A stretch of DNA of 22,775 nt from Blastomyces gilchristii SLH14081 (lineage: Eukaryota; Ascomycota; Eurotiomycetes; Onygenales; Ajellomycetaceae), in assembly GCF_000003855.2 (NCBI RefSeq), contig NW_003101648.1, positions 74,597-97,371 of the forward strand. Direction: 5' to 3'. Positions 1-8,570 of this stretch are shown in pieces. Numbering within the stretch: position 1 is the stretch's first letter; every line of letters starts with the position of its first letter. The translations under genes and the position numbers were made by a program. Below the pieces are notes generated by a model. The model was not told the origin of the DNA and did not search any database. It worked only from the letters and a program-made list of their open reading frames with translations.

Positions 1-44
1 CATATGAGTATAATGAAAGAATAATAATATATATAATATAATGT

Positions 45-2332
45 AATAAAAAAGCTTCAGTTTCTAAGTTATATAGAGTAATATCTCTATTAAACTGTCT
101 GAAAAAAATTTTAGAAAAGATAATAGTCACTAGACTATCTTTTATAAGCTCTATTAGTAATTCTCTTCTATTTAATGAATAAATGAGAGATAGAAAACAA
201 TGTTCTGTAATTAACACTATTCTTTCAGTTGTTTATAATATTTAAATAGCAAAGCATGAAGATCTAGTCTTAACTGTAGTTTTTATTAATATAAAAGATA
301 TATTTAATTATGTTTCAAAGTTAAAGATAATTCAAACTTTGAAGATGTTAAAACTATCACTTTCTCTAATAAAATGAGTTAACTATTTTATATTCAAAAG
401 AACTATACAACTATTCTTTAATGAAATAAGATAAAACTGAGATAAAAATAGAAGCACTGTAAAAATCTTCACTCTTATCTGTTTTATTTGCAATATACAC
501 TGCATATCTATTCAAGAATAGAGAGATAAAAATAATGAGATTTTCAAGTTATATAGATGATATTAATCTAGTCTACAGTTTAAAAATAATTAAAGAGAAT
601 TTAGAAGTAGTTGAAAAAGTAGTAAAGAAAATCTTTGTTAGAGTGAATATTAATCAAATTCAATTTAATATGAATAAAACTGAGTTAATTCACTTTTTTC
701 TCAGATTTAATAAGAAAAAACTAAGTTTAACTCTTTTAAATAAATAGATTAAACTCAGTTTGAATATTGAATAACTAGAAGTATGATTAAACTTCAAGTT
801 CAATTTTAAATATTATATTTAACAAAGAACTATCAAGACAGAGAGACTACTAAATAGTATAATCAGACTATTAAATACAGAGAAAGATCTATTCTTTCAG
901 ACTATAAGACAGTTATACATAGTCTGTATCATCTTAGTAGCTGATTATGAAGTGCAAGTTTGATAAAATAATCAAGAAAATTTCACTGAACTCTTTCAAA
1001 GTCTGTAAAACAGAGCTTTGAGAAGAATTCTGAGAGTATTCAGATCATCTTCTATTAAACTAATGAAAATTGAAGCTTCAATTTCTTCTTCTACTATTCA
1101 ATTTGAAAAGACCTGTATGAATTATACTCTGAGAGTTATAAAGATGAGCTTAAATTATATAATTAGAGAAAGAGTCTTGTCTTTATTTTCATCAATTAAC
1201 TCAGAAAATGAACTGAATTGAAATAGATTTCTTCATTAGAATGAAAATAATTCTTTAAAGAAAATACTCTCTCAACTATACAGACTATATTCACTGATAA
1301 AAAATCAATTTTCTTTATTAAATATTGAGAAAATTGATTATGTCAAGATATCTTTCTGAAGAGAAAAGCTAGAATCTCTCATAGACTTAGAAATAAGTGA
1401 ATTATCTAAAGAGAGAGAATATAAACAGTATTTAAAAAAGATCTCTATAATTAATATAAAAGACTCTATTCTGGTTTACTCAGATAGCTTAAAATATAAG
1501 AGTTTAAACAGATTAGATTCAGATATTACTTATACTGAAGATAATATCAATTTTATCTCAGATTTCTGAAATTTAGACTGTGAATTTAAAGTCTTCAATA
1601 CTGAACTATTTACAATAGTGAAAGCTTTCAAACTTATTAAAATAAAATCTTATAAAAGAGAAAATAGTTTGAAAGAGATATGAATATTCTCTGATAGTTA
1701 AGCTGTTTTGAAAAGACTTAGAAATAGTCAGATTTATAATAATTAAATAAATCTTGAACTGATTTTAAATTCTGTTATAAATCTCTAAAAGAAAAGAATA
1801 TTAAAACTGATAATTTATCTACACTGAGTTTCTACTCATATGAATATTCATAGCAATGAATAGACTGATTCAGTGATAAAAAAGAGTTCAGAATTAAGCA
1901 GATCTATTTAAAAAACAGTGTTCTGATCTTTTATAAAGAGATAGACAAAAGAGTCTTGTTTAAATAAGTGAAATAAAAGCTGACAGAAACAAAAGAAGAG
2001 TATACATTATTCAAGATTTAAGATAAAACTCAAGTAAAAATCTTGTTCAATTAAATATAAAAAGAAAATATCTTTTCTATAATTCAGCTGAAACTAGAAC
2101 ATAATTATTTCAAATCTTATATACAAAGATTTGATAATAGATTTCATTTAATGAAATGCTCATTCTGTAATACAAATGAAAATTCTGAGTATATTGTAAT
2201 ATATTGTATATTATACAATAATCTCAGAGTCAGATTAAAAGAGAAGTATGATTTAAATCAATTAAATATGAGATTCTTATTCTCAACTGAGATAGTAATT
2301 AAATACTTAATAGACTTTATATCAGATTCTTA
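45..2332 (+). pseudogene. LINE ORF2 remnant: reverse transcriptase, RNase H and zinc finger
   Basis: Read through stops, with TGA standing where Trp is expected, the region gives in order: RT motif A near 276-310 (VVFINIKDIF, with the expected catalytic Asp now Asn, AAT at 288-290), RT motif YIDD at 550-561, and an RNase H domain. The RNase H acidic positions are still visible as GAT 1483-1485, GAA 1603-1605, GAT 1693-1695 and GAT 1867-1869. A Cys-rich C-terminus begins at 2157 (CSFC; the later expected His positions read Tyr). RT motif A is in a different frame from YIDD and RNase H, and the zinc finger is in another again, so indels occurred as well as transitions. The order RT-RNase H-zinc finger is typical of Tad/I-type fungal LINEs. 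It cannot encode a working enzyme. Confidence 0.85.
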
Positions 2333-2772
2333 AGCAGTTATAAGAAAATAACTGAATTCAGAAATATCTGAATATAATGAGATGAAAATTGCTCAGATAT
2401 AGTCTGTTAAAACAGCTATATACTATTTTTTAATATTTTTATTTTATTATAGTCTTTCTTTACTTTACTTTTTCTTTTCTGTTCTTTTCTATCTACTTAT
2501 TTAATGTGTCTATTTTAAGACTTTATTCTCTTTTCTTTTGTCATGATATTTTCAAATGATTTCAAAGTATCAGAAGATGTTAAAATACTGTAATTTATAA
2601 AGAGTTTTTATATTCTGAGCTGAAATTTTCTGATTTTACATATCTGAAATTGATAAATGTATAATAGTTGACTTTATATATATTAGAAAAACTCTGAGAA
2701 CTAAAAGTTCTCAGATAGATGTTATAGTCTCTGACTATATACATCTATAATTGAAGAATAATAATAATAATA
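2333..2772 (+). other. LINE 3' UTR with conserved hairpin and AAT-repeat tail
   Basis: This non-coding 3' end carries a perfect 8-bp hairpin, CTGAGAAC-TAAAA-GTTCTCAG (arms 2694-2701 and 2707-2714), about 42 bases before the AAT tail. The same hairpin with a reverse-complement loop is kept at 7741-7761 in LINE copy 2. LINE reverse transcriptases commonly recognise a 3' stem-loop for target-primed reverse transcription, so this is a plausible recognition element; that role is inferred. Confidence 0.7.
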
Positions 2773-2917
2773 AGTATATTAAGAAGTGCTCTGATTCTTC
2801 TCAGAACTACATATAAGAACTGATATCTCAGAATACTCAATTGATGATAATAATACTCTGTAATTCTGTGAATAACACTGAGTCTCTTATTCTGAATCTC
2901 TACACACTCAGATAATA

Positions 2918-2925
2918 TAAGAGAT
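2918..2925 (+). repeat. Target site duplication of MITE A, left copy (TAAGAGAT)
   Basis: Identical to 3432-3439 on the other side of MITE A. In gypsy 2 the equivalent site occurs once, as CAAGAGAT read on the minus strand. Confidence 0.88.
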
Positions 2926-3431
2926 TAGACTGACCATGTGACCGTGTCTGAGACCAGGACCAGATTTTTTGATAGTCTCATTATTAATTTGACTGATTCC
3001 ATTACACAGTTTTAACATTAGATAGTAGTCTCATACTGTCTCAGTGAAACTTACTGTCTACTCTTGTCACATTTTTCAAATGAGACCATGATTTTCACTT
3101 CTCAATTTAAATTATTTTTATTGCTTTAAATGACTTTAAATCTCATTTGAGCATTATCAAAAAGTGTTACTTTTAAAAAAATTAAAAATAGTCTAAAAAA
3201 AACCTTAAAATGTCTAAAAATAGTAACTTTATGCCAAGAATGAAACTAAATGAAATCAAATGAGATCACTTTCTTATTTTTTTCAAGTTATGGTTTCATT
3301 TTAAGATCTGATATATAGTCACTTTGCATGTTTTTTTAATGACTAGTCTCAGCGGAATTCACATCAAGAAATGTATGATATCAGATTAAATGAGATTAAA
3401 CATGAAATTTATAATCTCAGCAGTCAGTCTA
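2926..3431 (+). mobile_element. MITE A, 506 bp, with 8-bp target duplication TAAGAGAT
   Basis: The element begins TAGACTGACCATG and ends GTCAGTCTA, short terminal inverted repeats (TAGACTGAC). It is flanked by identical octamers TAAGAGAT at 2918-2925 and 3432-3439. No coding capacity is apparent. It is the same length as MITE B (5486-5991) and alignable to it throughout. The gypsy 2 paralogue has an uninterrupted site near 22672-22679, confirming insertion. An 8-bp duplication with short TIRs fits the hAT superfamily best. It retains CC, GG and CG dinucleotides (for example near 2933-2962 and 3350), unlike the surrounding gypsy sequence. Confidence 0.88.
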
Positions 3432-3439
3432 TAAGAGAT
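3432..3439 (+). repeat. Target site duplication of MITE A, right copy (TAAGAGAT)
   Basis: Exact octamer match to 2918-2925, directly after the terminal TCTA of the MITE. Confidence 0.88.
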
Positions 3440-3783
3440 GCATAATTCATATATAATCAGTTATTCAGATTATAAATAACTGTATTAAATAATCTTCTGA
3501 GAATTCTACTAATCTGAGATATTAAACAGTATCAGACGCTTTGTCTGAAACTGCAACTATTATTTCTCTGTCACTTTATAAAAGAATTGTAGAAAAGATC
3601 TACTAAAATCACTCAATATATCTGATAGAATCTGATGAGATATAGTAATTGACTTCACTATTAATCTCTCTAAGAGTAAGAGTTATAGAAACATTCTGAT
3701 TATTATTGACTAACTGAGTAAAGATATAATATTAAAATTTTGTGATAAGATAAATATTAAACAAGTCACTGAAGCCTTTCTAT

Positions 3784-3795
3784 GAAGCTCATTCT
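3784..3795 (+). repeat. SINE target site duplication, left copy (GAAGCTCATTCT)
   Basis: Matches 4170-4181 exactly over 12 bases. The first G of the right copy could equally be the SINE's own first base, so 11 bp is the minimum. Confidence 0.88.
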
Positions 3796-4169
3796 TTATT
3801 ATTATTATTATTATTCTTTCATTATACTTATATACAAGCGGAGCTAATGATGAGTCCTTGCGTGATGTTAAATACAGATCAAGTGTTGATTATACAGGAG
3901 GAAATACAGGTGTTGAGATCATATCAAGATAGCAAGAACATAGAAAAATACAAAGAAGTGATAATTAGATACATGTGATAATCACTTCCCAGCCCAGAAA
4001 CATAGAGTGATTCATTGAAGCAATTTTGTACATCTCTGTATTTATTAGAAACCTGAGGTGCTTGAGTTCTGGATTTAATGTATCCTCTGCGGGTTTTGAA
4101 CCCACGCACCTTGGTTTCCCACATCAAGGCACTACCAGGTGGCCGCATTAATCATTCAGCCACCGGGGC
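3796..4169 (-). mobile_element. tRNA-derived SINE, about 374 bp, intact, with 12-bp target duplication
   Basis: On the minus strand the element starts with a tRNA-like head containing an RNA polymerase III A box (TGGCTGAATGATTAATGC, plus-strand 4145-4162) and B box (GGTTCAAAACC, 4092-4102). A unique body follows, ending TATAATGAAAGAATAATAAT and an AAT-repeat tail (3796-3815). It is flanked by GAAGCTCATTCT at 3784-3795 and 4170-4181, and gypsy 2 has a single uninterrupted site near 22312-22330. The T-arm pairs, but the acceptor strands do not, so this is a SINE and not a tRNA gene; the parent tRNA is unresolved. It has many CG and GG dinucleotides and looks unmutated against its neighbours. 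It would be transcribed by Pol III and need a LINE enzyme to move. Confidence 0.88.
4092..4162 (-). promoter_or_regulatory. Internal Pol III promoter (A and B boxes) of the SINE
   Basis: The A box lies at plus positions 4145-4162 and the B box at 4092-4102, both read on the minus strand. About 42 bases lie between the two boxes, longer than in a simple tRNA but workable for Pol III type 2 promoters. Both boxes look uninjured. Confidence 0.75.
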
Positions 4170-4181
4170 GAAGCTCATTCT
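4170..4181 (+). repeat. SINE target site duplication, right copy (GAAGCTCATTCT)
   Basis: Matches 3784-3795 and directly abuts the tRNA-like head of the SINE. Confidence 0.87.
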
Positions 4182-5100
4182 ATTAAAAGCATGAATTACT
4201 GAGATCTATAGTATTGAATTAAGACTGTCAATTCATGAGCACTCTCTGAACAAGAATCTGTCAAGTTCTCAAGATCATATATTATCTGCTAACTACTTAT
4301 CACTCTGAGACTGAGAATGCATCAGAATAGATAATTCAGACTGTAAAGAATTATCTTTATAAGTTCTGTAATTACTTATAAGATGATTGATATAATCTTC
4401 TTCTATATGCAGAGATTATTATCAATAATCAGAATACTGTTTTAACAGATATAAGCTCATTCTTCTTATATACAGTTATTACATGAAGATATTGAATTCT
4501 CTAGAGATTATACATTTCATACTGAATCTCTGCAGTTTAATTCAAATCACTGATAATATAGTAATAAAGCTCTGAGATATCTGTAACTGAGCAGAGATCT
4601 TTATAATAAGTACTAAACAAGATTAAGAGAACTGAATCAATGTTCACTGAGACTCTGCTGAGTAATATAAGATAGAAGATCTGATGTAATTAAATCTTAA
4701 GAATATACAGATCACACACTCATCTTATACACTGAATTACTACTATATCAAGTATAAAGTGATAGAAGTTCTAAATAGTTACAACTACTGTCTTAACATA
4801 CTATCAGAGATTTATAATATCTTTTATATAAGCTTACTTCACTGTACTATCACTGATTCATTCTCTTCTCAGCTGACTTTTAACTGACAGCTGCCAGAGA
4901 TCATAGAAGAAGATAATGAACTTGAATAAGAGATTAAAGATATTCTTAATAAGAGACTCTGCAGCTGCAGCTGATAATATCTTATGAAATGACTTAGTTA
5001 TAATTGCCTGATCTGAACTCTGAGCTCTGTGTTATCTGAAACAGCAGGTCTTGACTGATAAGAACTATGTATAATCTCACTTCTGAAAAGAGAAGACTAA

Positions 5101-5413
5101 TGTGACAGACTACATCTGATTAATTATATAGACTATTTCATTACACTTCATAGATTTCACTGAAAGCTCTGATTCTCAGTCACTGATTCTCAGCTGAAAA
5201 ACTTGTGAAATTTCTATTCTTCTATTCTGAAGCTTCACTGTGTATACAGAATTTTTATTCTTTTACTCTGAAGCTTTACTGTATATATGTATAAATATTC
5301 ACTCTGATCATCAATTTTCACACTTTCTCTTTTTTTCTTCTCTAATATTTTTCACTTTTATATTATAAGATCTATAATTATCATACTAATCTATTCAGCG
5401 TAGACCTCTTACA
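5101..5413 (+). repeat. 3' LTR of gypsy 1 (313 bp)
   Basis: Begins TGTGACAG after a purine-rich tract (GAAAAGAGAAGAC just upstream) and ends TCTTACA, giving TGT...ACA ends. The inverted counterpart at 6615-6938 has the same ends. An internal imperfect tandem duplication of about 45-50 bases (around 5210-5300) is present in both copies. Most CG and CC are lost, but GCGTAGACC near the end survives. The LTR ends abruptly against internal MITE D sequence at 5414, showing that gypsy 1 inserted into that MITE. Confidence 0.75.
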
Positions 5414-5477
5414 GTAACTTTATATTAATAATAAAATTAAATAAGATTAAATTAAATTACTTTCTTAATTTTTCTAA

Positions 5478-5485
5478 GTTATAGT
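5478..5485 (+). repeat. Target site duplication of MITE B, left copy (GTTATAGT)
   Basis: Identical to 5992-5999. In MITE A the undisrupted equivalent reads GTTATGGT (near 3287-3294), showing the target was MITE sequence. Confidence 0.87.
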
Positions 5486-5991
5486 TAGACTGATCATGTA
5501 ACTGTGTCTGAGACTAGAATCAGAATATTTAATGATCTCATTATCAATTTGATTGATCTCATTACACAGTTTTAAGATTAGATAGTAGTTTCATACTATT
5601 TCAGTGAGACTTACAGTCTACTCTTATCACATTTTTCAAATGAGATCATGATTTTCACTTCTTAATTTAAATTCTTTTTATTGCTTTAAATGATATTAAA
5701 TCTTATTTAAGTGTTATCAAAAAGTGTTACTTTTTAAAAAATTAAAAATAGTCTAAAAAAAACCTTAAAATCTCTAAAAATAGTAACTTTATGTCAGGAA
5801 TAAGACTAAATGAGATCAAATAAGATCACTTTCTTATTTTTTCTAAGTCATGATTTCATTTTGAGATCTGATGAATAGTCACTTTGCATGTTTTTTTTAT
5901 AATTAGTCCCAGCGGGATTCATGCTAAGAAATGTATGAGATCAAATTAAAAGAGATTAAATGTGAAATTCATAGTCTCAGTGACTAGTCTA
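5486..5991 (+). mobile_element. MITE B, 506 bp, with 8-bp target duplication GTTATAGT
   Basis: Starts TAGACTGATCATG, ends GACTAGTCTA, and is exactly the same length as MITE A. It is flanked by GTTATAGT at 5478-5485 and 5992-5999. Differences from MITE A are mostly C-to-T or G-to-A (for example GACC to GATC at the left tip). It is inserted within another member of its own family (D). No ORF. Confidence 0.88.
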
Positions 5992-5999
5992 GTTATAGT
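5992..5999 (+). repeat. Target site duplication of MITE B, right copy (GTTATAGT)
   Basis: Exact octamer repeat of 5478-5485, immediately after the terminal TCTA of MITE B. Confidence 0.87.
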
Positions 6000-6614
6000 C
6001 TTATTTTAAAATTTGATTAATAGTTACTTTGCATGTTTTTTTAATGATTAGTCTTAGCAGAATTCACACTAAGAAATGTATGAGATCAGATTAAATGAGA
6101 TTAAATGTGAAATTTATAATCTTATCAGCTAGTCTAGACAAAGCTATATACTTATAAAACTAAATTTAACTGTTATTTTTAAGATAATCTGATAAATTTA
6201 CATATTAAATCAATTCTAAAGTTATAAAAAATTATTAAAAGTATATATTCAATTATTGCACTGATAGTATATAATATTCTAATAATTTCATTAACAGAGA
6301 TAAGAATGAAGTGAAAGTTCAACTCAAGTTAAAATATTTATTACTATTACTAAGAACAATTATAAGAAGAAATAATTAAGAAACTTATAATTATAAAATA
6401 TAAAATTATCAAATAGTTTAATATGTCTGATTATAGTATATTAAAAAAGTATAGTTTTTATAAAAAATTAAAGATAAAACTTATATAAAAATGTATTTAA
6501 TCATTTCATAAGTATTATTAATAATTGTTATTAAATTCTGATTGTATAAATAATTACTGAATAAACTGAATAAGACTGAATTTAAACTTCAGTCTTAATT
6601 TTATTTTAATTTTT

Positions 6615-6938
6615 TGTAAGAAATCTACGCTAAATAGATCAGTATGATATTTATAGATCTTATAATACAAAAGTGAAAAATATTAGAAAAGGAAAATAAA
6701 AGAGAAAGTGTGAGAATCAGTGATTGAAGCAGATATTTATACATGTACAAGATGAAGCTTTAAAGTAAAAGAATAGAAATAAGCAGATATCTATACACAT
6801 ATAAAGTGAAGCTCAGAGTGAAAGAATAGAAACTTTATAAGTTCTTCAGCTGAGAATTAATGACTGAGAATTGAAGCTTTCAGCAGAAATCTATGAAGTG
6901 TAATAAAATAACCTATCAATTAAGTGTAGTCTGTTACA
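6615..6938 (-). repeat. 3' LTR of gypsy 2 (324 bp)
   Basis: TGT...ACA ends, inverted relative to the LTR at 5101-5413 and alignable along its whole length. It abuts E' at 6614, so gypsy 2 inserted into the E' copy. Confidence 0.75.
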
Positions 6939-7093
6939 TTAGTTTCTCTCTCTTTTCAGAAGTGATATAGAGTTGTAGATGCGTAGTTCTCATTAGTAAA
7001 GAGCTGCTATCTCAGATAATACAGAGCTTGAAGTTCGGATCAGACAATCATAGCTGACTCATTTCACAAGATATTATCAGCTGCGGCTGCAGA
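6615..7093 (-). mobile_element. Gypsy 2, 3' end: LTR (6615-6938), purine tract and distal chromodomain
   Basis: This is the inverted counterpart of 4955-5413. On the minus strand it reads: residual chromodomain downstream of the E insertion (7093 downward), purine-rich GAAAAGAGAGAGAAAC, then an LTR beginning TGTAACAG at 6938 and ending TTACA at 6615 (324 bp). The upstream integrase part is 14.4 kb away at 21550-22775, separated by element E. The LTR keeps the tandem duplication seen in gypsy 1 (here around 6728-6830). GCGGCTGCAG near 7083 keeps CG that gypsy 1 has lost. Confidence 0.82.
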
Positions 7094-7101
7094 GTCTCTT
7101 A
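7094..7101 (+). repeat. Target site duplication of element E, left copy (GTCTCTTA)
   Basis: Identical to 21542-21549. On the minus strand it reads TAAGAGAC, nearly the same octamer used by MITE A (TAAGAGAT). Confidence 0.84.
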
Positions 7102-7663
7102 TAGACTGGCCGGCAGGACCATGAACTTCACATTTAATCTCATTTAGTCTGGTTTCATACATTTCTTGATGTGAGTTTCATCAGAACCAAGTCTCAAAAA
7201 AATCTGAAAATGAATCATTTCTGAGAGAAATGATGTGAAAAATGACTAGATTTAATTCAAGAACAGTGAAATGAGAGTAATTTCTCAGAATAAACTGTGA
7301 AAGGTGATTATTCTTTCAAAATCAGAATAAAACTGAGACTGAAGATTAAAATCAGTCTCATTCAGTTCATTCAGTGATTGCTTATATAATCAGAATTTAA
7401 TAACAATTATTGATAACACTTATAAAACAACTAAATACATTCTTGTATAAGTTTATTCTTCACTTTCTCATGAAAACTACACTTCTCTGATATACTGTGA
7501 TCAGAGATATTAAACTGTCTGATAATTTCATATTTTACAATTATAAGTTTCTTGATTGTTTCTCCTCATAATTGTCTTCAGTGATAGTGATAAATATCTT
7601 AACTTGAGTTGAATTTTTACTCTATTCTCATCTCTGTCAATGAAATTATCAGAATATCATACA
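7102..7663 (-). other. Left terminal part of element E (left of the LINE insertion)
   Basis: Bases 7102-7200 match the 3' tip of the MITEs and keep CC, GG and CG (GGCCGG at about 7108). Bases 7330-7663 align inverted with E' at 6267-6605. No coding sequence is recognisable. Confidence 0.7.
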
Positions 7664-7676
7664 TCATCGGTGTAAC
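7664..7676 (+). repeat. Target site duplication of LINE copy 2, left (TCATCGGTGTAAC)
   Basis: Matches 16323-16335 at 12 of 13 positions (CGG versus CAG). The single-copy paralogue is at about 6255-6267 in E', inverted. Confidence 0.82.
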
Positions 7677-7955
7677 TATTATTATTATTATTATTATTCT
7701 TCAATTATAGATGTATGCAGTCAGAGACTATGACATCTACCTGAGAACTTTTAGTTCTCAGAGTTTTTCCTATATCTGTATAGTTAACTATTATACATTC
7801 ATCAATTTCAGATATGCAAAATCAGAAAATTCCAGCTCAGAATATAAAAACTGTTTACAAATTGCAGTGTTTTAACATCTTCTGATACTTTGAAACCATT
7901 TGACAATATCATGACAAAGGAAAAGAGAAAGAGAACACAGTCTTAAAGATAGACA

Positions 7956-7959
7956 CATT
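7956..7959 (+). repeat. Target site duplication of the LTR retrotransposon, left (CATT)
   Basis: CATT here and at 16223-16226. LINE copy 1 reads AATG once at the equivalent place (near 2501), confirming a 4-bp duplication. Confidence 0.82.
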
Positions 7960-8126
7960 TGTGGTTCGGAAGAACATACGACCGTCGGATAATAACGCGG
8001 CCGCTTCCGAACTTGCTTACGAGTGTAAAGGGGCCATAGCAGCTGCTAATTAATTTAGTGTATAATATATAAGAAGCCGGCGTACACCTGTAATTGTACA
8101 CTGACTCAAGCAACCTTTGAATCACA
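7960..8126 (+). repeat. 5' LTR (167 bp)
   Basis: Differs from the 3' LTR at 18 positions, all transitions. The eight positions where this copy is the mutated one all lie at LTR position 82 or later (first at 8041). Its first 81 bases look pristine and CG-rich (for example ACGCGGCCGC at 7995-8004). It contains a TATA-like stretch (8061-8073) and an inverted repeat GTTCGGAAG (7964-7972) / CTTCCGAAC (8004-8012). Confidence 0.93.
8061..8073 (+). promoter_or_regulatory. TATA-like element in the 5' LTR
   Basis: TATAATATATAAG in the second half of the LTR; the 3' LTR has TATGATATATAAG at the same place (16157-16169). Its position fits a Pol II core promoter driving the element, by analogy with other LTRs only. 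Confidence 0.4.
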
Positions 8127-8570
8127 TCTGATAGCATGTCTAAAAATCAGTGAGAAGTGCAGACTTCTTCAGAGTGTGATAATTTCATCTATGAAGCAAT
8201 TTGTAGTTATCATATCAGTGTGGTTCTAGAACATCTCAAAAGATAGTGTATGAAGAGCAATGAGCAGAAGAGCATCTGATTGATACTGCTTTGCTTATTA
8301 AGGGAAAACTTCACACTCAGGTGAATATCACATATACAAATGAATGACATGTGAGAAAAGAGATGAGAGCAGTGAATCAGATTCAAAGAAGATCACTCTT
8401 CACTCAAAGAAATAAAAAGAAAGAAGTGGCCACTACCAGAGTTATATGATGATAACAGAAATTATATAACAATATAGTGATATAACAATATAGCAATATA
8501 ATGATATAGTAATATAATAATATAGTAATATAACAATAGACATCATACAATCAACAAGAAATTACTGAAA
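8127..8570 (+). other. Leader between the 5' LTR and gag, with a short tandem repeat
   Basis: No gene is visible. The sequence after the LTR (TCTGATAGCATG) does not match a tRNA 3' end that I recognise, so the primer binding site is unassigned, possibly mutated or self-priming. Bases 8459-8536 form an imperfect tandem array of units like AATATAGTRATATAAC. A patch with GG and CC (GTGGCCACTACCAG near 8437-8450) survives. Confidence 0.6.

Larger units (their letters stand above)
1..2773 (+). mobile_element. LINE retrotransposon copy 1 (Tad/I-like), 5' end outside the window, heavily mutated
   Basis: This is the 3' part of a non-LTR retrotransposon: reverse transcriptase, thumb, RNase H, C-terminal zinc finger, 3' UTR and an AAT-repeat tail at 2756-2772. 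The 3' UTR from about 2440 to 2772 is repeated, inverted and less mutated, at 7677-7959 plus 16223-16275, which fixes the 3' end independently of the protein. The 3' tail sits directly against gypsy integrase sequence (2774 onward), so the LINE appears to have inserted into gypsy 1. The start at base 1 is only the window edge. Bases 8-29 resemble the SINE 3' end, so a junction between two elements near base 45 is also possible. Confidence 0.85.
2774..5060 (+). pseudogene. Gypsy 1 integrase with chromodomain (broken pol 3' end)
   Basis: Skipping the two insertions, the reading is: H2C2-like region with REFY.. IRRF-type residues around 3490-3550; catalytic core with VIDF (Asp at 3651-3653); second catalytic Asp position now Asn (AAT 4217-4219); and the Glu of the ASE motif at 4325-4327. 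A GPY-like C-terminal stretch (KYKVIEVL) lies near 4750-4780, followed by the HTSLL-type region and a chromodomain (EIKDILNKR at about 4927 onward). Many TGA, TAA and TAG codons interrupt it. In this family integrase inserts the cDNA and the chromodomain steers it to marked chromatin. The Asp-to-Asn change alone would inactivate it. Confidence 0.83.
2774..5413 (+). mobile_element. Ty3/gypsy chromodomain retrotransposon 1, 3' part, interrupted by MITE A and a SINE
   Basis: This is the 3' portion of a chromovirus-type Ty3/gypsy element: integrase zinc-binding region, catalytic core, GPY-like C-terminal region, chromodomain, purine-rich tract and LTR. It is paralogous base by base to gypsy 2 on the minus strand (22775-21550 and 7093-6615). 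Its upstream end is cut by LINE copy 1, whose tail ends at 2772. MITE A (2926-3431) and a SINE (3796-4169) are later insertions, because gypsy 2 lacks both. Its 5' LTR is not in the window. Confidence 0.88.
5414..6136 (+). mobile_element. MITE D, left-truncated, split by MITE B
   Basis: The sequence at 5414-5485 matches the interior of MITE A from about 3222 (AGTAACTTTAT). After MITE B, 6000-6136 continues the same MITE to its terminal AGTCTA. The left end is missing because gypsy 1 inserted there. On the right, GACAAAGC (6137-6144) would be its duplication. Element E has a single GACAAAAC at the equivalent place (minus strand, near 16452), which supports a real insertion. Confidence 0.75.
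5414..6614 (+). mobile_element. E' : fragment of the large DNA element family, carrying nested MITEs D and B
   Basis: Bases 6137-6614 align with element E, which is read on the minus strand at 16452-16336 continuing at 7663-7330. E' lacks the LINE found in E: at 6255-6267 the target occurs once. E' is bounded on both sides by outward ends of gypsy LTRs (5413 and 6615), so two gypsy insertions delimit it. It contains MITE remnant D (5414-5485 plus 6000-6136), and D contains MITE B. There is no coding potential. Confidence 0.72.

Noticed and set aside
3924..4148. 74-residue open frame on the minus strand
   Set aside because: It lies entirely within the SINE and is chance.
4080..4169. A tRNA gene on the minus strand
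   Set aside because: A and B boxes and a T-arm are present, but the 5' and 3' acceptor strands do not pair and the anticodon region is not normal. It sits at the head of a SINE with a target duplication.
8127..8145. tRNA primer binding site next to the 5' LTR
   Set aside because: The sequence does not resemble the complement of a known tRNA 3' end; mutation could hide it, so it is not called.
8459..8536. CRISPR-like array of short repeats
   Set aside because: Units are imperfect, contiguous and AT-only, with no spacers; it is a tandem repeat in a retrotransposon leader.
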